Below, in pieces: positions 29,677-38,613 of a stretch of DNA of 64,000 nucleotides (position 1 is the stretch's first letter; each line of letters starts with the position of its first letter). The notes below the pieces were generated by a model. The model searched no databases. It had not been told where the DNA came from and saw only the letters and a program-made list of their open reading frames with translations. The translations under genes and the position numbers were made by a program. Source of the stretch: Mycobacterium innocens (GTDB lineage: Bacteria; Actinomycetota; Actinomycetes; Mycobacteriales; Mycobacteriaceae). The DNA lies in contig NZ_UPHQ01000033.1 in NCBI RefSeq assembly GCF_900566055.1, positions 1 through 64,000 of the forward strand, written 5' to 3'.

Positions 29677-30270
29677 CTATTTGGGTTGCCAGGGTGTCAG
29701 CCACGGCTGCGGCTGCCACTTCTCCAGGCCGGCGATCAATTCGTACATGGTGGCCCCGTCGATGCTTTCCCGGACGATGTCGGCGTGCCCGGCGTGGCGG
29801 GCCAGTTCGTTGATCACGTGCAGGATGACCCAGCGCACTGACCAGGCGCGGACGTCCTTGGGAAACCACGGCGCGTCCCGCGGCACTGGCACGGCGGCAT
29901 CGAGGTCAGCGGTGCTGGCCAGCCGCAGCGCTTCCGCGTTCTGCGCGGCAAATGCCTCGAGTAAACCGGCAAGGGTTTCCTCGGGCCGCATCACAAATTC
30001 GTTCGCGTGTTCGGCGGTGCGTTGCTCTAACGGCCGCGGATCCTCCTGCAGGGCGTCCGGCGCGGCGGCCACCCTTGCCATCCATACCCTTTGCATACCG
30101 GTGACGTGCTTGATCAGACCGCCGATGGACAGCGCGCTGGCCGACGGCGCCGATCGCGCTTGGTCGTCGGTTAGGCCGTAAGACACCGCGAAATAGGCGC
30201 TCTGGTGATAGCTCAGGAACTCGCGCAGCGCGCTGCGCTCATCGGTGACCGGAGCGGCAAGGGCCGGCAT
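29677..30270 (-). CDS. DinB-family (mycothiol-dependent enzyme fold) protein
   Basis: A 197-residue protein starting MPALAAPVTDERSALREFL. It has the four-helix DinB/DUF664 layout with metal-ligand histidines in YHQSAYF, SIGGLIKHVTGMQRVWM and VINELARHAGHADIVRESI. Such proteins are metal-binding thiol-dependent enzymes, many of them mycothiol-dependent in actinobacteria. It starts 2 bases after the stop of a second DinB-type gene, so the two form an operon. I know of no equivalent between Rv0647c and Rv0648 in M. tuberculosis. Confidence 0.85.
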   Translation of the reverse strand: MPALAAPVTDERSALREFLSYHQSAYFAVSYGLTDDQARSAPSASALSIGGLIKHVTGMQRVWMARVAAAPDALQEDPRPLEQRTAEHANEFVMRPEETLAGLLEAFAAQNAEALRLASTADLDAAVPVPRDAPWFPKDVRAWSVRWVILHVINELARHAGHADIVRESIDGATMYELIAGLEKWQPQPWLTPWQPK

Positions 30271-30272
30271 TG

Positions 30273-30806
30273 TCAATCCTTTCGGTCGTGCAAGTGGTTG
30301 TGCAGGTAAAGGTCTCGCAGACATGCGATTTCAGCGCCGTGATGGATCGCCTCCCGGTTGACGTGCAGGATCAATTCACTCAGTGCGCACTGGGCGTAGG
30401 GTCCTTCAGCCGGACCGCATGGTCGGTTCAGGCCGGTGGCGGACAGCGCCCGCACACCGGTGATCCAGGTCGCGTACTCCTCGTCTAGTTGCCGCAGGGC
30501 GGTCGCGGCGTGGGTGGCGTACTGCCAATTCTGGTAGCCCGCGGGCGGACTCCCGAAGTGATGGTGGTTGCGCATGGCGAACACTCCGACGATGACGTGA
30601 GCCAGCCGCCAGGCGATGGTGGTGAACGGCGTCGGGCTGGGAGTCGGATGCACGAAATCCACCGAGCCGTCCGGATGCACGGTCCAGCAGTCCGGCACCG
30701 GCTGCCAGAAGTATTCGTCGTCGATCAGGTCGTCCAGGCGCGGGCGCAGCTGGGTGTGCCAGTGCCAGTCGAGTTGATCGGCCTGTTGAGTGGTCGGATC
30801 TGCCAT
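30273..30806 (-). CDS. DinB-superfamily protein, second copy
   Basis: A 177-residue protein starting MADPTTQQADQLDWHWHTQL. The DinB fold shows in WQPVPDCWTVHPDGSVDF, TTIAWRLAHVIVGVFAMRN and LSELILHVNREAIHHGAEI, with histidines placed to bind a metal. It belongs to a different DinB subfamily from its neighbour. It is divergent from the truncated regulator gene at 30870, with 63 bases between them, so that regulator's ancestor may have controlled it. Confidence 0.85.
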   Translation of the reverse strand: MADPTTQQADQLDWHWHTQLRPRLDDLIDDEYFWQPVPDCWTVHPDGSVDFVHPTPSPTPFTTIAWRLAHVIVGVFAMRNHHHFGSPPAGYQNWQYATHAATALRQLDEEYATWITGVRALSATGLNRPCGPAEGPYAQCALSELILHVNREAIHHGAEIACLRDLYLHNHLHDRKD

Positions 30807-30869
30807 GACTGCGAGCCTTGCAGCAATAGCGGACAGGATCGGTCCTCAAAGTGCGGCAGGCTTGCTGAC

Positions 30870-31406
30870 ATGTCGGCGACCGCGAGTCGGGTGCTGCAGC
30901 TGCTGGGGTTGCTGCAGTCGCGTCGGGTGTGGACTGGGCAGGAGCTGGCTCAACAGCTGTCGGTGACCGGCCGCAGTGTGCCGCGCGACGTCGAGCGCCT
31001 GCGCGAGCTTGGTTATCCGGTGGAAGCGAGCAAGGGCCCCGCCGGTGGCTACCGGCTCGGCACAGGCGCGACGTTGCCGCCGCTGCTGCTCGATCCGGAT
31101 GAGGCGGTGGCGGTGGCGGTCTGTCTGCGGCACGCGATCAGCGCCGCGCCCTACCGCTACGTGGCGCGGGTGCGTTACCAGGTGCCCGCATCCGTCGTCG
31201 CGCGCCACTTCTCGCCGCAATCGATGACGGTCGAACCCGACGGCGACGAGGCCTGCGTGGTCACGGCAGGCGGCGACGATCCCCACCGGATGGTGTTGTA
31301 CTTCGCGACGGTGGGTGCCGAGTTCGAGGTGCTGGAGCCGGCGGAGGTGCAGGCGGCGGCGGGTGCGGTGGGCAAACGTCTTCGTCGTGCGGGTAAGGCA
31401 CCGTAA
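30870..31406 (+). CDS. YafY/WYL-family regulator with internal deletion
   Basis: A 178-residue protein starting MSATASRVLQLLGLLQSRRVW. The N-terminal helix-turn-helix (WTGQELAQQLSVTGRSVPRDVERLRELGYPV, split as WTGQELAQQLSVTGRS and VPRDVERLRELGYPV) and GPAGGYRLGTGATLPPLLLD are standard for this family. The C-terminal part (AISAAPYRYVARVRYQVPAS; LYFATVGAEFEVLEPAEV) matches the end of full-length relatives of about 310-330 residues. The roughly 130-150 residues between, including the WYL ligand-sensing domain, are missing without loss of frame, with the junction near 31127-31145. It may bind DNA but cannot sense normally. It lies 9 bases before the mannosidase gene. Confidence 0.8.
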   Translation: MSATASRVLQLLGLLQSRRVWTGQELAQQLSVTGRSVPRDVERLRELGYPVEASKGPAGGYRLGTGATLPPLLLDPDEAVAVAVCLRHAISAAPYRYVARVRYQVPASVVARHFSPQSMTVEPDGDEACVVTAGGDDPHRMVLYFATVGAEFEVLEPAEVQAAAGAVGKRLRRAGKAP

Positions 31407-31415
31407 GGTGCGGTC

Positions 31416-34400
31416 ATGCAACTGGTTTCGGCGGCATCGACCGAGCTGTTCGTAGGCCCGCCCGACCAGCCGCTGCAACTGGTACGCGTCGCTGTCGCCG
31501 GATGCGCCGAGCCGACACCGCTGCGCGTCGACGGTGACGGCCTGCGCGGGGAGGCGGTCGTGGCTTCCGGCGAAGAGGTGGTCGAGATCGCGGTCTCGGT
31601 GGACCGGCCGGTGGTGGGGGCGCGGCTGCCCGCGCGGGTGCGCGCCCCTAGGGCCGGCCTGGCTTTCGAGTTCGTTGTGGCCGAGCCGGGCTGGACCATG
31701 TACATGGTCAGCCACTTCCACTACGACCCGGTGTGGTGGAACACCCAGGGCGGCTACACCAGCCAGTGGCGTGAAGACCCGCCGGGGAGAGCCCGACAGG
31801 CCAACGGCTTCGAGCTCGTGCGCGCCCATCTGGAGCTGGCACGCCGCGATCCCGACTACAAGTTCGTGCTCGCCGAAGTCGACTACCTCAAGCCGTACTG
31901 GGACACCCACCCCGAGGACCGTGCCGACCTGCGCCGGTTCCTCGCCGAGGCCCGTGTCGAGGTGATGGGCGGCACGTATAACGAGCCCAACACCAATCTC
32001 ACCGGTCCCGAGACGACAATTCGAAATCTGGTGCACGGCAGTGGGTTTCAACGTCACGTACTGGGCGCCGATCCGGCCACCGCCTGGCAGCTCGACGTGT
32101 TCGGACACGACCCGCAATTTCCCGGGATGGCCGCCGACGCGGGGCTGACGTCGAGTTCTTGGGCTCGTGGGCCACACCATCAATGGGGCCCGGCCCAAGG
32201 CGGCCCGGTCGACCGGATGCAGTTTTCCAGCGAGTTCGAGTGGATTTCGCCGTCGGGCCGCGGATTGCTCACCCACTACATGCCGGTGCATTATTCGGCG
32301 GGCTGGTGGATGGACTCGTCGACCTCGCTGGCCGAGGCCGAGGAGGCCACGTACGCGCTTTTCGACCAGCTCAAAAGCGTTGCGCTGACCCGCAATGTGC
32401 TGCTGCCGGTCGGCACCGATTACACCCCGCCGAACAAGTGGGTGACCGAGATCCACCGCGACTGGGCCGCGCGCTACACCTGGCCGCGGTTCGTGTGCGG
32501 GCTGCCGCGGGAGTTCTTCGCGGCGGTGCGCGCCGAACTCGCCGAGCGCGGTGCCGTGCCGTCGCCGCAGACCCGCGACATGAACCCGATCTACACCGGC
32601 AAGGACGTCTCGTACATCGACACCAAGCAAGCCAATCGGGCCGCCGAGAACGCGGTGTTGGACGCCGAACGATTCGCCGTGTTCGCCGCGGTGTTGACCG
32701 GCGCCCGGTATCCGCAGGCGGCGTTGGCCAAAGCCTGGGTGCAATTGGCTTATGGCGCTCACCACGACGCGATCACCGGGTCGGAATCCGACCAGGTTTA
32801 CCTCGATCTGCTGACCGGCTGGCGTGACGCGTGGGAACTGGGCCGCACCGCCCGCGACAACGCGCTGACAGCGATTTCCGGCCTGGTCGATGCTGCCGAG
32901 GGCGCCGTCGTCGTGTGGAATCCGCTGACCCACCGGCGCACCGACATCGTCACGGTGCGGCTCGAAGCGCCGCAGTTCGCCGGGGTGCGCGTCCGTGACT
33001 CCGAGGGCGCCGAGGTTCCCGCACTCGTCGAGCACGACGGGCGGACGGTCACCTGGCTGGCGCGGGATGTGCCGTCGCTGGGCTGGCGGTGCTACCGACT
33101 GGACGCGACCGACGGCCCGGCCGGCTGGCAACCGGCGGCAGGTACGGCGATCGTCAACGAGCATTACCGCTTGACCGTCGATCCCGCGCGCGGCGGAGCG
33201 GTGGCCTCGCTGGTTCAGGACAGTCGTCAGCTCATCGCCGACGGCCGGGTGGGCAACGAGCTTGCCGTCTACGAGGAATACCCCGCGCACCCGACGCAGG
33301 GTGAGGGTCCGTGGCACCTGCTGCCCAAGGGGCCGGTGGTCTGCTCGTCGGAATCCCCGGCGCAGGTGCGGGCCTACCGGTGCCCGCTGGGCCAGCGACT
33401 GGTGGTGCGCGGCCGGATCGGCACGGTCTTGCGCTACACCCAAACCCTGACCCTGTGGAACGGCGTGCCCCGCGTCGACTGCCGCACCACGGTCGACGAG
33501 TTCACCGGCGAAGACCGCTTGCTGCGGCTGCGCTGGCCGTGCCCGGTTCCGGGCGCCATGCCGGTGAGCGAGGTGGGCGATGCCGTGGTCGGGCGTGGTT
33601 TCGCGCTGCTGCACAGCGCCGGTGAATCGGGGCACCGCTCGGTCGACACCGCAGACCACCCGTGGACGCTGGACAACCCGGCCTACGGCTGGTTCGGCTT
33701 GTCGTCGGCGGCGCGGGTCCGCGCCGGCAGTAACGCCGTCCGGGCGGTATCGGTCGCCGAGGTGGTGTCGCCCGGTGAGAAGATATCGGGCCCGATGGCT
33801 CGCGAGCTGATGGTCGCGCTGGTTCGCGCCGGCGTCACGGCCACCTGCAGCGGCGCCGACAAACCGCGCTACGGCAACCTCGACGTGGACTCCAACCTGC
33901 CGGATACCCGGATCGCGCTGGGCGGGCCCGACCGCAATGTGTTCACCAAGGCGGTGTTGGCCGAGGCCGACCCGGCATACACCGCCGAACTCCGGCGGCA
34001 GCTGACCGAGACCGGCCAGGCCAGGGTGTGGGTGCCGGCCGCGGCGCCGTTGCCGGCGGTCTGGGTGAACGGGGCGGACCTGCGCGCGCCGGGCGCGCTG
34101 CCGGTGCTGGTGATCGACGGCTGCGACGACGCCAACCTCGCCGCGGCGATCACCTCGGTGATCGCCGACCTAGGCGACGCCGAGATCGAGGTCAGTCAAC
34201 AGGCACCGCCTGCGATGCAACCGTTCGAGGCCCGCACCGTGGCGCTGCTCAACCGCGGGGTGCCCAGCTTCGCCGTCGACACCGAGGGCACCTTGCATAC
34301 CGCGCTGATGCGCTCCTGCACCGGCTGGCCGTCCGGTGTCTGGATCGACGAACCGCGCCGCACCGCGCCCGACGGCTCCAACTTCCAACTCCAGCACTGG

Positions 34401-35591
34401 ACACACGATTTCGACTACGCCCTGGTCTGCGCAGACGGCGACTGGCGCCGGGCCGGCCTGCCCACGAGCAGCGCGCAGTTCTCGCATCCCCTCATCGCGG
34501 TGACCCCGCGAGAATCGGCGGCAACGCTGCCGTCGGCCGGCTCGCTGCTGCGGGTCGACCCCGCCGATGCGGTTCACCTGGGAGCGCTTAAAGCGGCGGG
34601 CAACCCGTTGACGGCCGGCAGCGCCCGGCGCGTCGATCCCGCGGTGGTGGCGCTGCGGCTGGTGGAGACCACCGGGGCCGCCACCCGCGTCCGGATCGGC
34701 TCCGACGTCGGTAAGGTAGCCGGATTCCGGATGGCCGACCTGCTGGAAGCCCCGCAGCAGCGCAAGCGATCAATCGACCTGCACGGCTACCAGGTCGCGA
34801 CCGTGGTGGCCCGGCTCGACATCAGCGGGACCCTCGGCAACCCCGAGCTCGCGCCGCAAGCCGAAACGGCGCAGCCGCTGTATGCCCGTTACTGGCTGCA
34901 CAACCGCGGCCCGGCTCCGCTGGGCGGACTGCCGGCCGTCGCCCACCTACATCCCCGGCTGGTCAACGCCGAGGCGGGAGACCAGGTGGTGTTGCGCCTC
35001 ACCGCCGCCAGCGACTGCAGCGACTCCGCATTGGGCGGCACGGTGGATGTGGTGTGTCCCGGCGGCTGGTCGGTGGCGCCGGCCCGGCTGCCGTTCACCT
35101 TGGGCGCCGGTGAATACCTGGAAGCCGATGTCGTTGTGATGATCCCGGCCGACACGCCTCAGGGGCTGTATCCGGTCCGGGCCCGGCTGGCCGTCACCGA
35201 CCGGGAGGCGCCGGCCGCGTGGCGGCAGGTGGTCGAGGACGTGTGCGTCGTCGCGGTCGGGACACCTCAGCAGGAGCTGGCCTACCTCCTCGACGGGCCG
35301 GCTGACGTCGACGTGGCCGCCGGCGGCTCGGCTCGCCTCACCGTCACCCTCGGCAGCCGTGCCGGAGCCGACGTGGCAGTCGAGGCCCACCTGATCAGCC
35401 CCTGGGGCACCTGGGAGTGGCTCGGTCCGGCCGTACGAGCTGCTGTCTTGCCCGCCGGCGGCACGGTCGAGCTTGCATTCGACGTAATCCCGCCGCCGTG
35501 GCTGGAACCCGGCCAGTGGTGGGCGCTGGTGCGGGTCGGCTGCGCCGGTGGGCTGGTCTACTCGCCGGCGGTGAAGGTGACGGTGACATGA
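31416..35591 (+). CDS. Glycoside hydrolase family 38 alpha-mannosidase
   Basis: A 1391-residue protein. The catalytic domain begins with the zinc-binding motif SHFHYDPVW (His100, His102 region, Asp104) and has the nucleophile in WQLDVFGHD (Asp227). A later GH38 motif is AYGAHHDAITGSESDQVYLD. The central beta-domain follows (VVVWNPLTHRRTDIVTV). The C-terminus contains a NEW3-like beta-sandwich (CPGGWSVAPARLPFTLGAGEY). There is no signal peptide, so it likely acts in the cytoplasm on mannosides or mannose-containing glycans. It is the counterpart of M. tuberculosis Rv0648 but longer than the 1215 residues I recall for that protein. Its stop overlaps the next gene (ATGA). Confidence 0.92.
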   Translation: MQLVSAASTELFVGPPDQPLQLVRVAVAGCAEPTPLRVDGDGLRGEAVVASGEEVVEIAVSVDRPVVGARLPARVRAPRAGLAFEFVVAEPGWTMYMVSHFHYDPVWWNTQGGYTSQWREDPPGRARQANGFELVRAHLELARRDPDYKFVLAEVDYLKPYWDTHPEDRADLRRFLAEARVEVMGGTYNEPNTNLTGPETTIRNLVHGSGFQRHVLGADPATAWQLDVFGHDPQFPGMAADAGLTSSSWARGPHHQWGPAQGGPVDRMQFSSEFEWISPSGRGLLTHYMPVHYSAGWWMDSSTSLAEAEEATYALFDQLKSVALTRNVLLPVGTDYTPPNKWVTEIHRDWAARYTWPRFVCGLPREFFAAVRAELAERGAVPSPQTRDMNPIYTGKDVSYIDTKQANRAAENAVLDAERFAVFAAVLTGARYPQAALAKAWVQLAYGAHHDAITGSESDQVYLDLLTGWRDAWELGRTARDNALTAISGLVDAAEGAVVVWNPLTHRRTDIVTVRLEAPQFAGVRVRDSEGAEVPALVEHDGRTVTWLARDVPSLGWRCYRLDATDGPAGWQPAAGTAIVNEHYRLTVDPARGGAVASLVQDSRQLIADGRVGNELAVYEEYPAHPTQGEGPWHLLPKGPVVCSSESPAQVRAYRCPLGQRLVVRGRIGTVLRYTQTLTLWNGVPRVDCRTTVDEFTGEDRLLRLRWPCPVPGAMPVSEVGDAVVGRGFALLHSAGESGHRSVDTADHPWTLDNPAYGWFGLSSAARVRAGSNAVRAVSVAEVVSPGEKISGPMARELMVALVRAGVTATCSGADKPRYGNLDVDSNLPDTRIALGGPDRNVFTKAVLAEADPAYTAELRRQLTETGQARVWVPAAAPLPAVWVNGADLRAPGALPVLVIDGCDDANLAAAITSVIADLGDAEIEVSQQAPPAMQPFEARTVALLNRGVPSFAVDTEGTLHTALMRSCTGWPSGVWIDEPRRTAPDGSNFQLQHWTHDFDYALVCADGDWRRAGLPTSSAQFSHPLIAVTPRESAATLPSAGSLLRVDPADAVHLGALKAAGNPLTAGSARRVDPAVVALRLVETTGAATRVRIGSDVGKVAGFRMADLLEAPQQRKRSIDLHGYQVATVVARLDISGTLGNPELAPQAETAQPLYARYWLHNRGPAPLGGLPAVAHLHPRLVNAEAGDQVVLRLTAASDCSDSALGGTVDVVCPGGWSVAPARLPFTLGAGEYLEADVVVMIPADTPQGLYPVRARLAVTDREAPAAWRQVVEDVCVVAVGTPQQELAYLLDGPADVDVAAGGSARLTVTLGSRAGADVAVEAHLISPWGTWEWLGPAVRAAVLPAGGTVELAFDVIPPPWLEPGQWWALVRVGCAGGLVYSPAVKVTVT

Positions 35592-36205
35592 GTGCCGACC
35601 CGGTCGCGACGGTCGCCGGCGTTCCCGTCCACGTCGGCGAGGTCGACGCGCGGGAAGCATGGTTACGCAACGGTCCGCGTGCGGCCGCCCTGCCGCCGAG
35701 CGACACCAGCGAGGGACGCCAGCTGCGGCGCTGGCTGACTCAACTGATCGTCACCGAGCGCGTAATCGCCGCCGAGGTAGCCGCGTGCGACCTCACCGCG
35801 GCAGCCGCTCCGACCGAGGTCGAGTTGCTGCCCGACGTGGCGGCGCGATTGGAGATCGGCAGCGTCGCCGCGGCGGTGCTGGCCGATCCGTACGCGCGGG
35901 CGCTGTTCGCCGACGTCACCGCCGCGGTCGTGGTCACCGACGACCAGGTTGCCGACTACCATCGGCGCAACCCGCTGCGGTTCGCCCCGCCGCGTCCCGG
36001 TGGTCACGGCTGGCGCATTCCCGCGGTTGCCGGTCCGCCGCTGGAGCAGGTGCGCCCGGCGATCACCGGGCATCTGCTGGCCGCCGCCCGGCGGCGCGCG
36101 TTTCGAATCTGGCTGGATGCCCGCCGGGCCGCATCGGTGCGGTTGGCCCCGGGGTATGAGCATCCCGCCGACCCGCGACAGCCCGACAACACCCACCGGC
36201 ACTGA
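35588..36205 (+). CDS. SurA-N-like protein in the place of M. tuberculosis 'FabD2' (Rv0649)
   Basis: A 205-residue protein starting MSADPVATVAGVPVHVGEVD, coupled by overlaps to the mannosidase (ATGA) and the sugar kinase (TGATG). In M. tuberculosis the gene at this place is annotated as a malonyl-CoA:ACP transacylase (FabD2). This sequence shows neither the GQGSQ nor the GHSxG motif of such enzymes. Its layout is that of SurA/parvulin-type chaperone N-domains: a start on a beta strand (VAGVPVHVGEVDAREAWL), RRWLTQLIVTERVIAAEV, VTDDQVADYHRRNPLRF, and a final helix region PLEQVRPAITGHLLAAARRR. No PPIase domain or signal peptide is present. The function is unknown; a folding partner of the mannosidase is possible. 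Confidence 0.75.
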   Translation: MSADPVATVAGVPVHVGEVDAREAWLRNGPRAAALPPSDTSEGRQLRRWLTQLIVTERVIAAEVAACDLTAAAAPTEVELLPDVAARLEIGSVAAAVLADPYARALFADVTAAVVVTDDQVADYHRRNPLRFAPPRPGGHGWRIPAVAGPPLEQVRPAITGHLLAAARRRAFRIWLDARRAASVRLAPGYEHPADPRQPDNTHRH

Positions 36206-37113
36206 TGCATACCCTCTGCCTTGACATTGGCGGCACCAAGATCGCCGTAGGCCTTGCCGACCCAGGCGGCTCCCTGGTGCACGCCGCCGAACGTCCGACC
36301 CCGGCAGCCGAAGGAGCCGAACGGATTTGGGACGTGGTCGCCGCGATGATCGCCGATGCATTGCTCGTCGCCGGTGGCGCCGTTCGTGGTGTGGGCATCG
36401 CGTCAGCCGGTCCGATCGACCGGCACAGCGGAACCGTCAGCCCGATCAACATCCCGTCGTGGCGGGGGTTTCCGGTGCGCGACCGGGTTTCGGCGGTGGT
36501 GCCCGGCGCGCCGGTGGAGCTGGGCGGCGACGGCGTGTGTATGGCGTTGGGCGAGCACTGGCTCGGCGCCGGACGGGGCGCCCGATTCCTGCTGGGGATG
36601 GTGGTGTCCACTGGTGTCGGCGGCGGATTGGTGCTCAACGGTGCTCCATATCCCGGCCGCACCGGAAACGCCGGTCACGTCGGTCACGTCGTGGTCGACC
36701 AGGACGGCGCCCGGTGTGCGTGCGGTGGCCGCGGTTGCGTGGAGACCATCGCGTCCGGCCCGTCGATGGTGCGTTGGGCCCGCGACAACGGCTGGTCCGC
36801 GCCGCGCGGCGCCGGCGCCAAGGAGCTCGCCGAGGCAGCGGTGGCCGGAAATGCGGTGGCGCTGGCCGCTTTCCGCCGGGGCGCCACCGCTCTGGCGGCG
36901 ATGATCTCATCCGTCGGCGCGGTGTGCGATCTGGACCTCGTGGTCATCGGCGGGGGAGTGGCCAAATCGGGGCGCCTGCTGTTCGACCCGCTGCGCGCGG
37001 CGCTGGCCGACTATGCCCGGCTGGATTTCCTGGCCGGGCTGCGGGTGGTGCCGGCCCAGCTCGGCGGTGCGGCCGGGCTGGTCGGCGCGGCCCGGCTGGT
37101 GGGGCCCGGCTAG
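36205..37113 (+). CDS. ROK-family sugar kinase
   Basis: A 302-residue protein starting MHTLCLDIGGTKIAVGLADPGG, with the ATP phosphate loop DIGGTK at residues 7-12. The zinc-binding ROK signature is CACGGRGCVETIASGP near residue 171. MVVSTGVGGGLVLNG and GRTGNAGHVGHVVVDQDG supply the sugar site. There is no N-terminal helix-turn-helix, so it is a kinase (glucose or mannose type) rather than a NagC-type repressor. Coupled to the alpha-mannosidase, it may phosphorylate the released mannose. It matches Rv0650. Confidence 0.92.
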   Translation: MHTLCLDIGGTKIAVGLADPGGSLVHAAERPTPAAEGAERIWDVVAAMIADALLVAGGAVRGVGIASAGPIDRHSGTVSPINIPSWRGFPVRDRVSAVVPGAPVELGGDGVCMALGEHWLGAGRGARFLLGMVVSTGVGGGLVLNGAPYPGRTGNAGHVGHVVVDQDGARCACGGRGCVETIASGPSMVRWARDNGWSAPRGAGAKELAEAAVAGNAVALAAFRRGATALAAMISSVGAVCDLDLVVIGGGVAKSGRLLFDPLRAALADYARLDFLAGLRVVPAQLGGAAGLVGAARLVGPG

Positions 37114-37555
37114 CCCGGGCGCCGTGACGGACCAGGTTCGGCCGTTGCACGCCAAATGTCCGTCGAGCGCGAGTCGTTGGCTTCGACTGTAGAACCTGGT
37201 CGGCGACGTCGGCGTGTCGCCGCCCGGCATGCTCATCCGGAGCCGCGGGAGCACACTCGATGCCGCCGGTGCGCCGGCTCCACGCGGTTTTGGCTGATCG
37301 AACCGGTAACGCTATTGTTGTTGCCGATCCACCGAAGACCGTCGGTCACCGAGCAATCGGTTGAAGGTCCGGGAACAGCCCGGCGGCCCACGCAGGAGGA
37401 CGAGGCATCAGCGCCGGCGCGAGCGTCGGTGCATCAGTTACGCCCCGTGCCGCTTCCTGCGCCGGGGCGTTCGTCGTTCTTAGACGTTCTTTCAACGTTC
37501 TTCGACGTTCCGAGGTGGCCGCAGACGCCACGTCGCACACTTGTAGGAGGTATGC
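37114..37555 (+). promoter_or_regulatory. Long leader/promoter region before rplJ
   Basis: These 440 bases have no convincing gene. The last 100 bases carry repeated ACGTTC units (TCGTTCTTAGACGTTCTTTC then AACGTTCTTCGACGTTC) and GGAGG 5 bases before the rplJ start. Ribosomal protein L10 binds a structured leader on its own mRNA in many bacteria, and this region is the right place for one. I could not draw a confident structure or name a single promoter; that is inference from position. Confidence 0.4.
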
Positions 37556-38140
37556 ATGGCCAGGGCTGACAAGGCCACCGCCGTTGCAGACATCGCAGAG
37601 CGCTTCAAGGCCTCGACCGCGACCGTCATCACCGAATACCGGGGCTTGACGGTGGCCAACCTGGCCCAGCTGCGCCGATCGCTGGGCGAGTCGGCCACCT
37701 ACGCCGTGGCCAAGAACACCCTCATCAAGCGAGCGGCCTCCGAGGCCGGTATCGACGGCCTCGATGAGCTGTTCGCGGGCCCGACGGCGATCGCGTTCGT
37801 CACCGGTGAACCGGTCGACGCGGCCAAGGCCCTCAAGACCTTCGCCAGGGAACACAAGGCGCTGGTCATCAAGGGCGGCTACATGGACGGCCACCCGTTG
37901 ACCGTCGCCGAGGTGGAGCGGATCGCCGACCTGGAGTCGCGCGAGGTGCTGCTGGCCAAGCTTGCCGGCGCGATGAAGGGCAACCTCGCCAAGGCCGCCG
38001 GGCTGTTCAACGCGCCCGCCTCGCAGGTTGCTCGGTTGGCGGCGGCGCTGCAGGAGAAGCGGGCCGCGGCAGAACCTGCCGCAGACGCACCGCCCGCCAC
38101 CCCTGAAACCCCGGCTCCAGAACCAGCATCAGCCGAATAA
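37556..38140 (+). CDS. rplJ: 50S ribosomal protein L10
   Basis: A 194-residue protein starting [20 protein letters not shown]. The L10 core is seen in [20 protein letters not shown] and [18 protein letters not shown]. The C-terminal helix that carries L7/L12 dimers is followed by a Pro/Ala-rich acidic tail ([19 protein letters not shown]), longer than in M. tuberculosis. It forms the base of the ribosomal stalk. It is followed by rplL after 33 bases. Confidence 0.97.
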   Translation: MARADKATAVADIAERFKASTATVITEYRGLTVANLAQLRRSLGESATYAVAKNTLIKRAASEAGIDGLDELFAGPTAIAFVTGEPVDAAKALKTFAREHKALVIKGGYMDGHPLTVAEVERIADLESREVLLAKLAGAMKGNLAKAAGLFNAPASQVARLAAALQEKRAAAEPAADAPPATPETPAPEPASAE

Positions 38141-38173
38141 CCCCACTACCCGAAACCAGGAAGGACCCACACC

Positions 38174-38566
38174 ATGGCCAAGCTCTCGACAGACGAACTG
38201 CTTGACGCGTTCAAGGAAATGACCCTGTTGGAGCTCTCCGACTTCGTCAAGAAGTTCGAGGAGACCTTCGAGGTCACCGCGGCCGCACCGGTCGCCGTCG
38301 CCGCGGCCGGTCCTGCCGCCGGTGGCGCGCCGGCCGAGGCCGCCGAGGAGCAGTCCGAGTTCGACGTGATCCTCGAGGCCGCCGGCGAGAAGAAGATCGG
38401 CGTCATCAAGGTTGTCCGCGAGATCGTGTCCGGTCTGGGCCTCAAGGAGGCCAAGGACCTCGTCGACAGCGCGCCCAAGCCGCTGCTCGAAAAGGTTGCC
38501 AAGGAGGCCGCCGACGAGGCCAAGGCCAAGCTCGAGGCTGCCGGCGCCACCGTCACCGTCAAGTAA
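38174..38566 (+). CDS. rplL: 50S ribosomal protein L7/L12
   Basis: A 130-residue protein starting [20 protein letters not shown]. The N-terminal dimerisation domain, an Ala/Pro hinge ([18 protein letters not shown]) and the C-terminal factor-binding domain ([31 protein letters not shown], split as [18 protein letters not shown] and [13 protein letters not shown]) are all present. It forms the mobile stalk that recruits EF-G and EF-Tu, whose genes are also in this window. Confidence 0.98.
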   Translation: MAKLSTDELLDAFKEMTLLELSDFVKKFEETFEVTAAAPVAVAAAGPAAGGAPAEAAEEQSEFDVILEAAGEKKIGVIKVVREIVSGLGLKEAKDLVDSAPKPLLEKVAKEAADEAKAKLEAAGATVTVK

Positions 38567-38578
38567 GTCCGCACGCCC

Positions 38579-38606
38579 AAGCCCCCGTTACCGAAACCGG
38601 GGGCTT
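38579..38606 (+). terminator. Hairpin terminator after rplL
   Basis: AAGCCCCC pairs with GGGGGCTT around a short spacer (38579-38586 with 38599-38606), with further partial pairing inside. There is no T-tract, as is common in mycobacteria. It sits between the convergent rplL and TetR genes and may serve both. Confidence 0.7.
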
Positions 38607-38613
38607 GGTGCGC

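Noticed and set aside
30846-33659. A 937-codon minus-strand frame across the regulator and mannosidase
   Set aside because: It is antisense to the GH38 domain with clear catalytic motifs on the plus strand, and the product has no recognisable family.
35588-36205. Annotating the gene as malonyl-CoA:ACP transacylase (FabD2) by position
   Set aside because: No GQGSQ, GHSxG or catalytic Arg/His context is present and the length is too short, so the positional name is not supported by the sequence.
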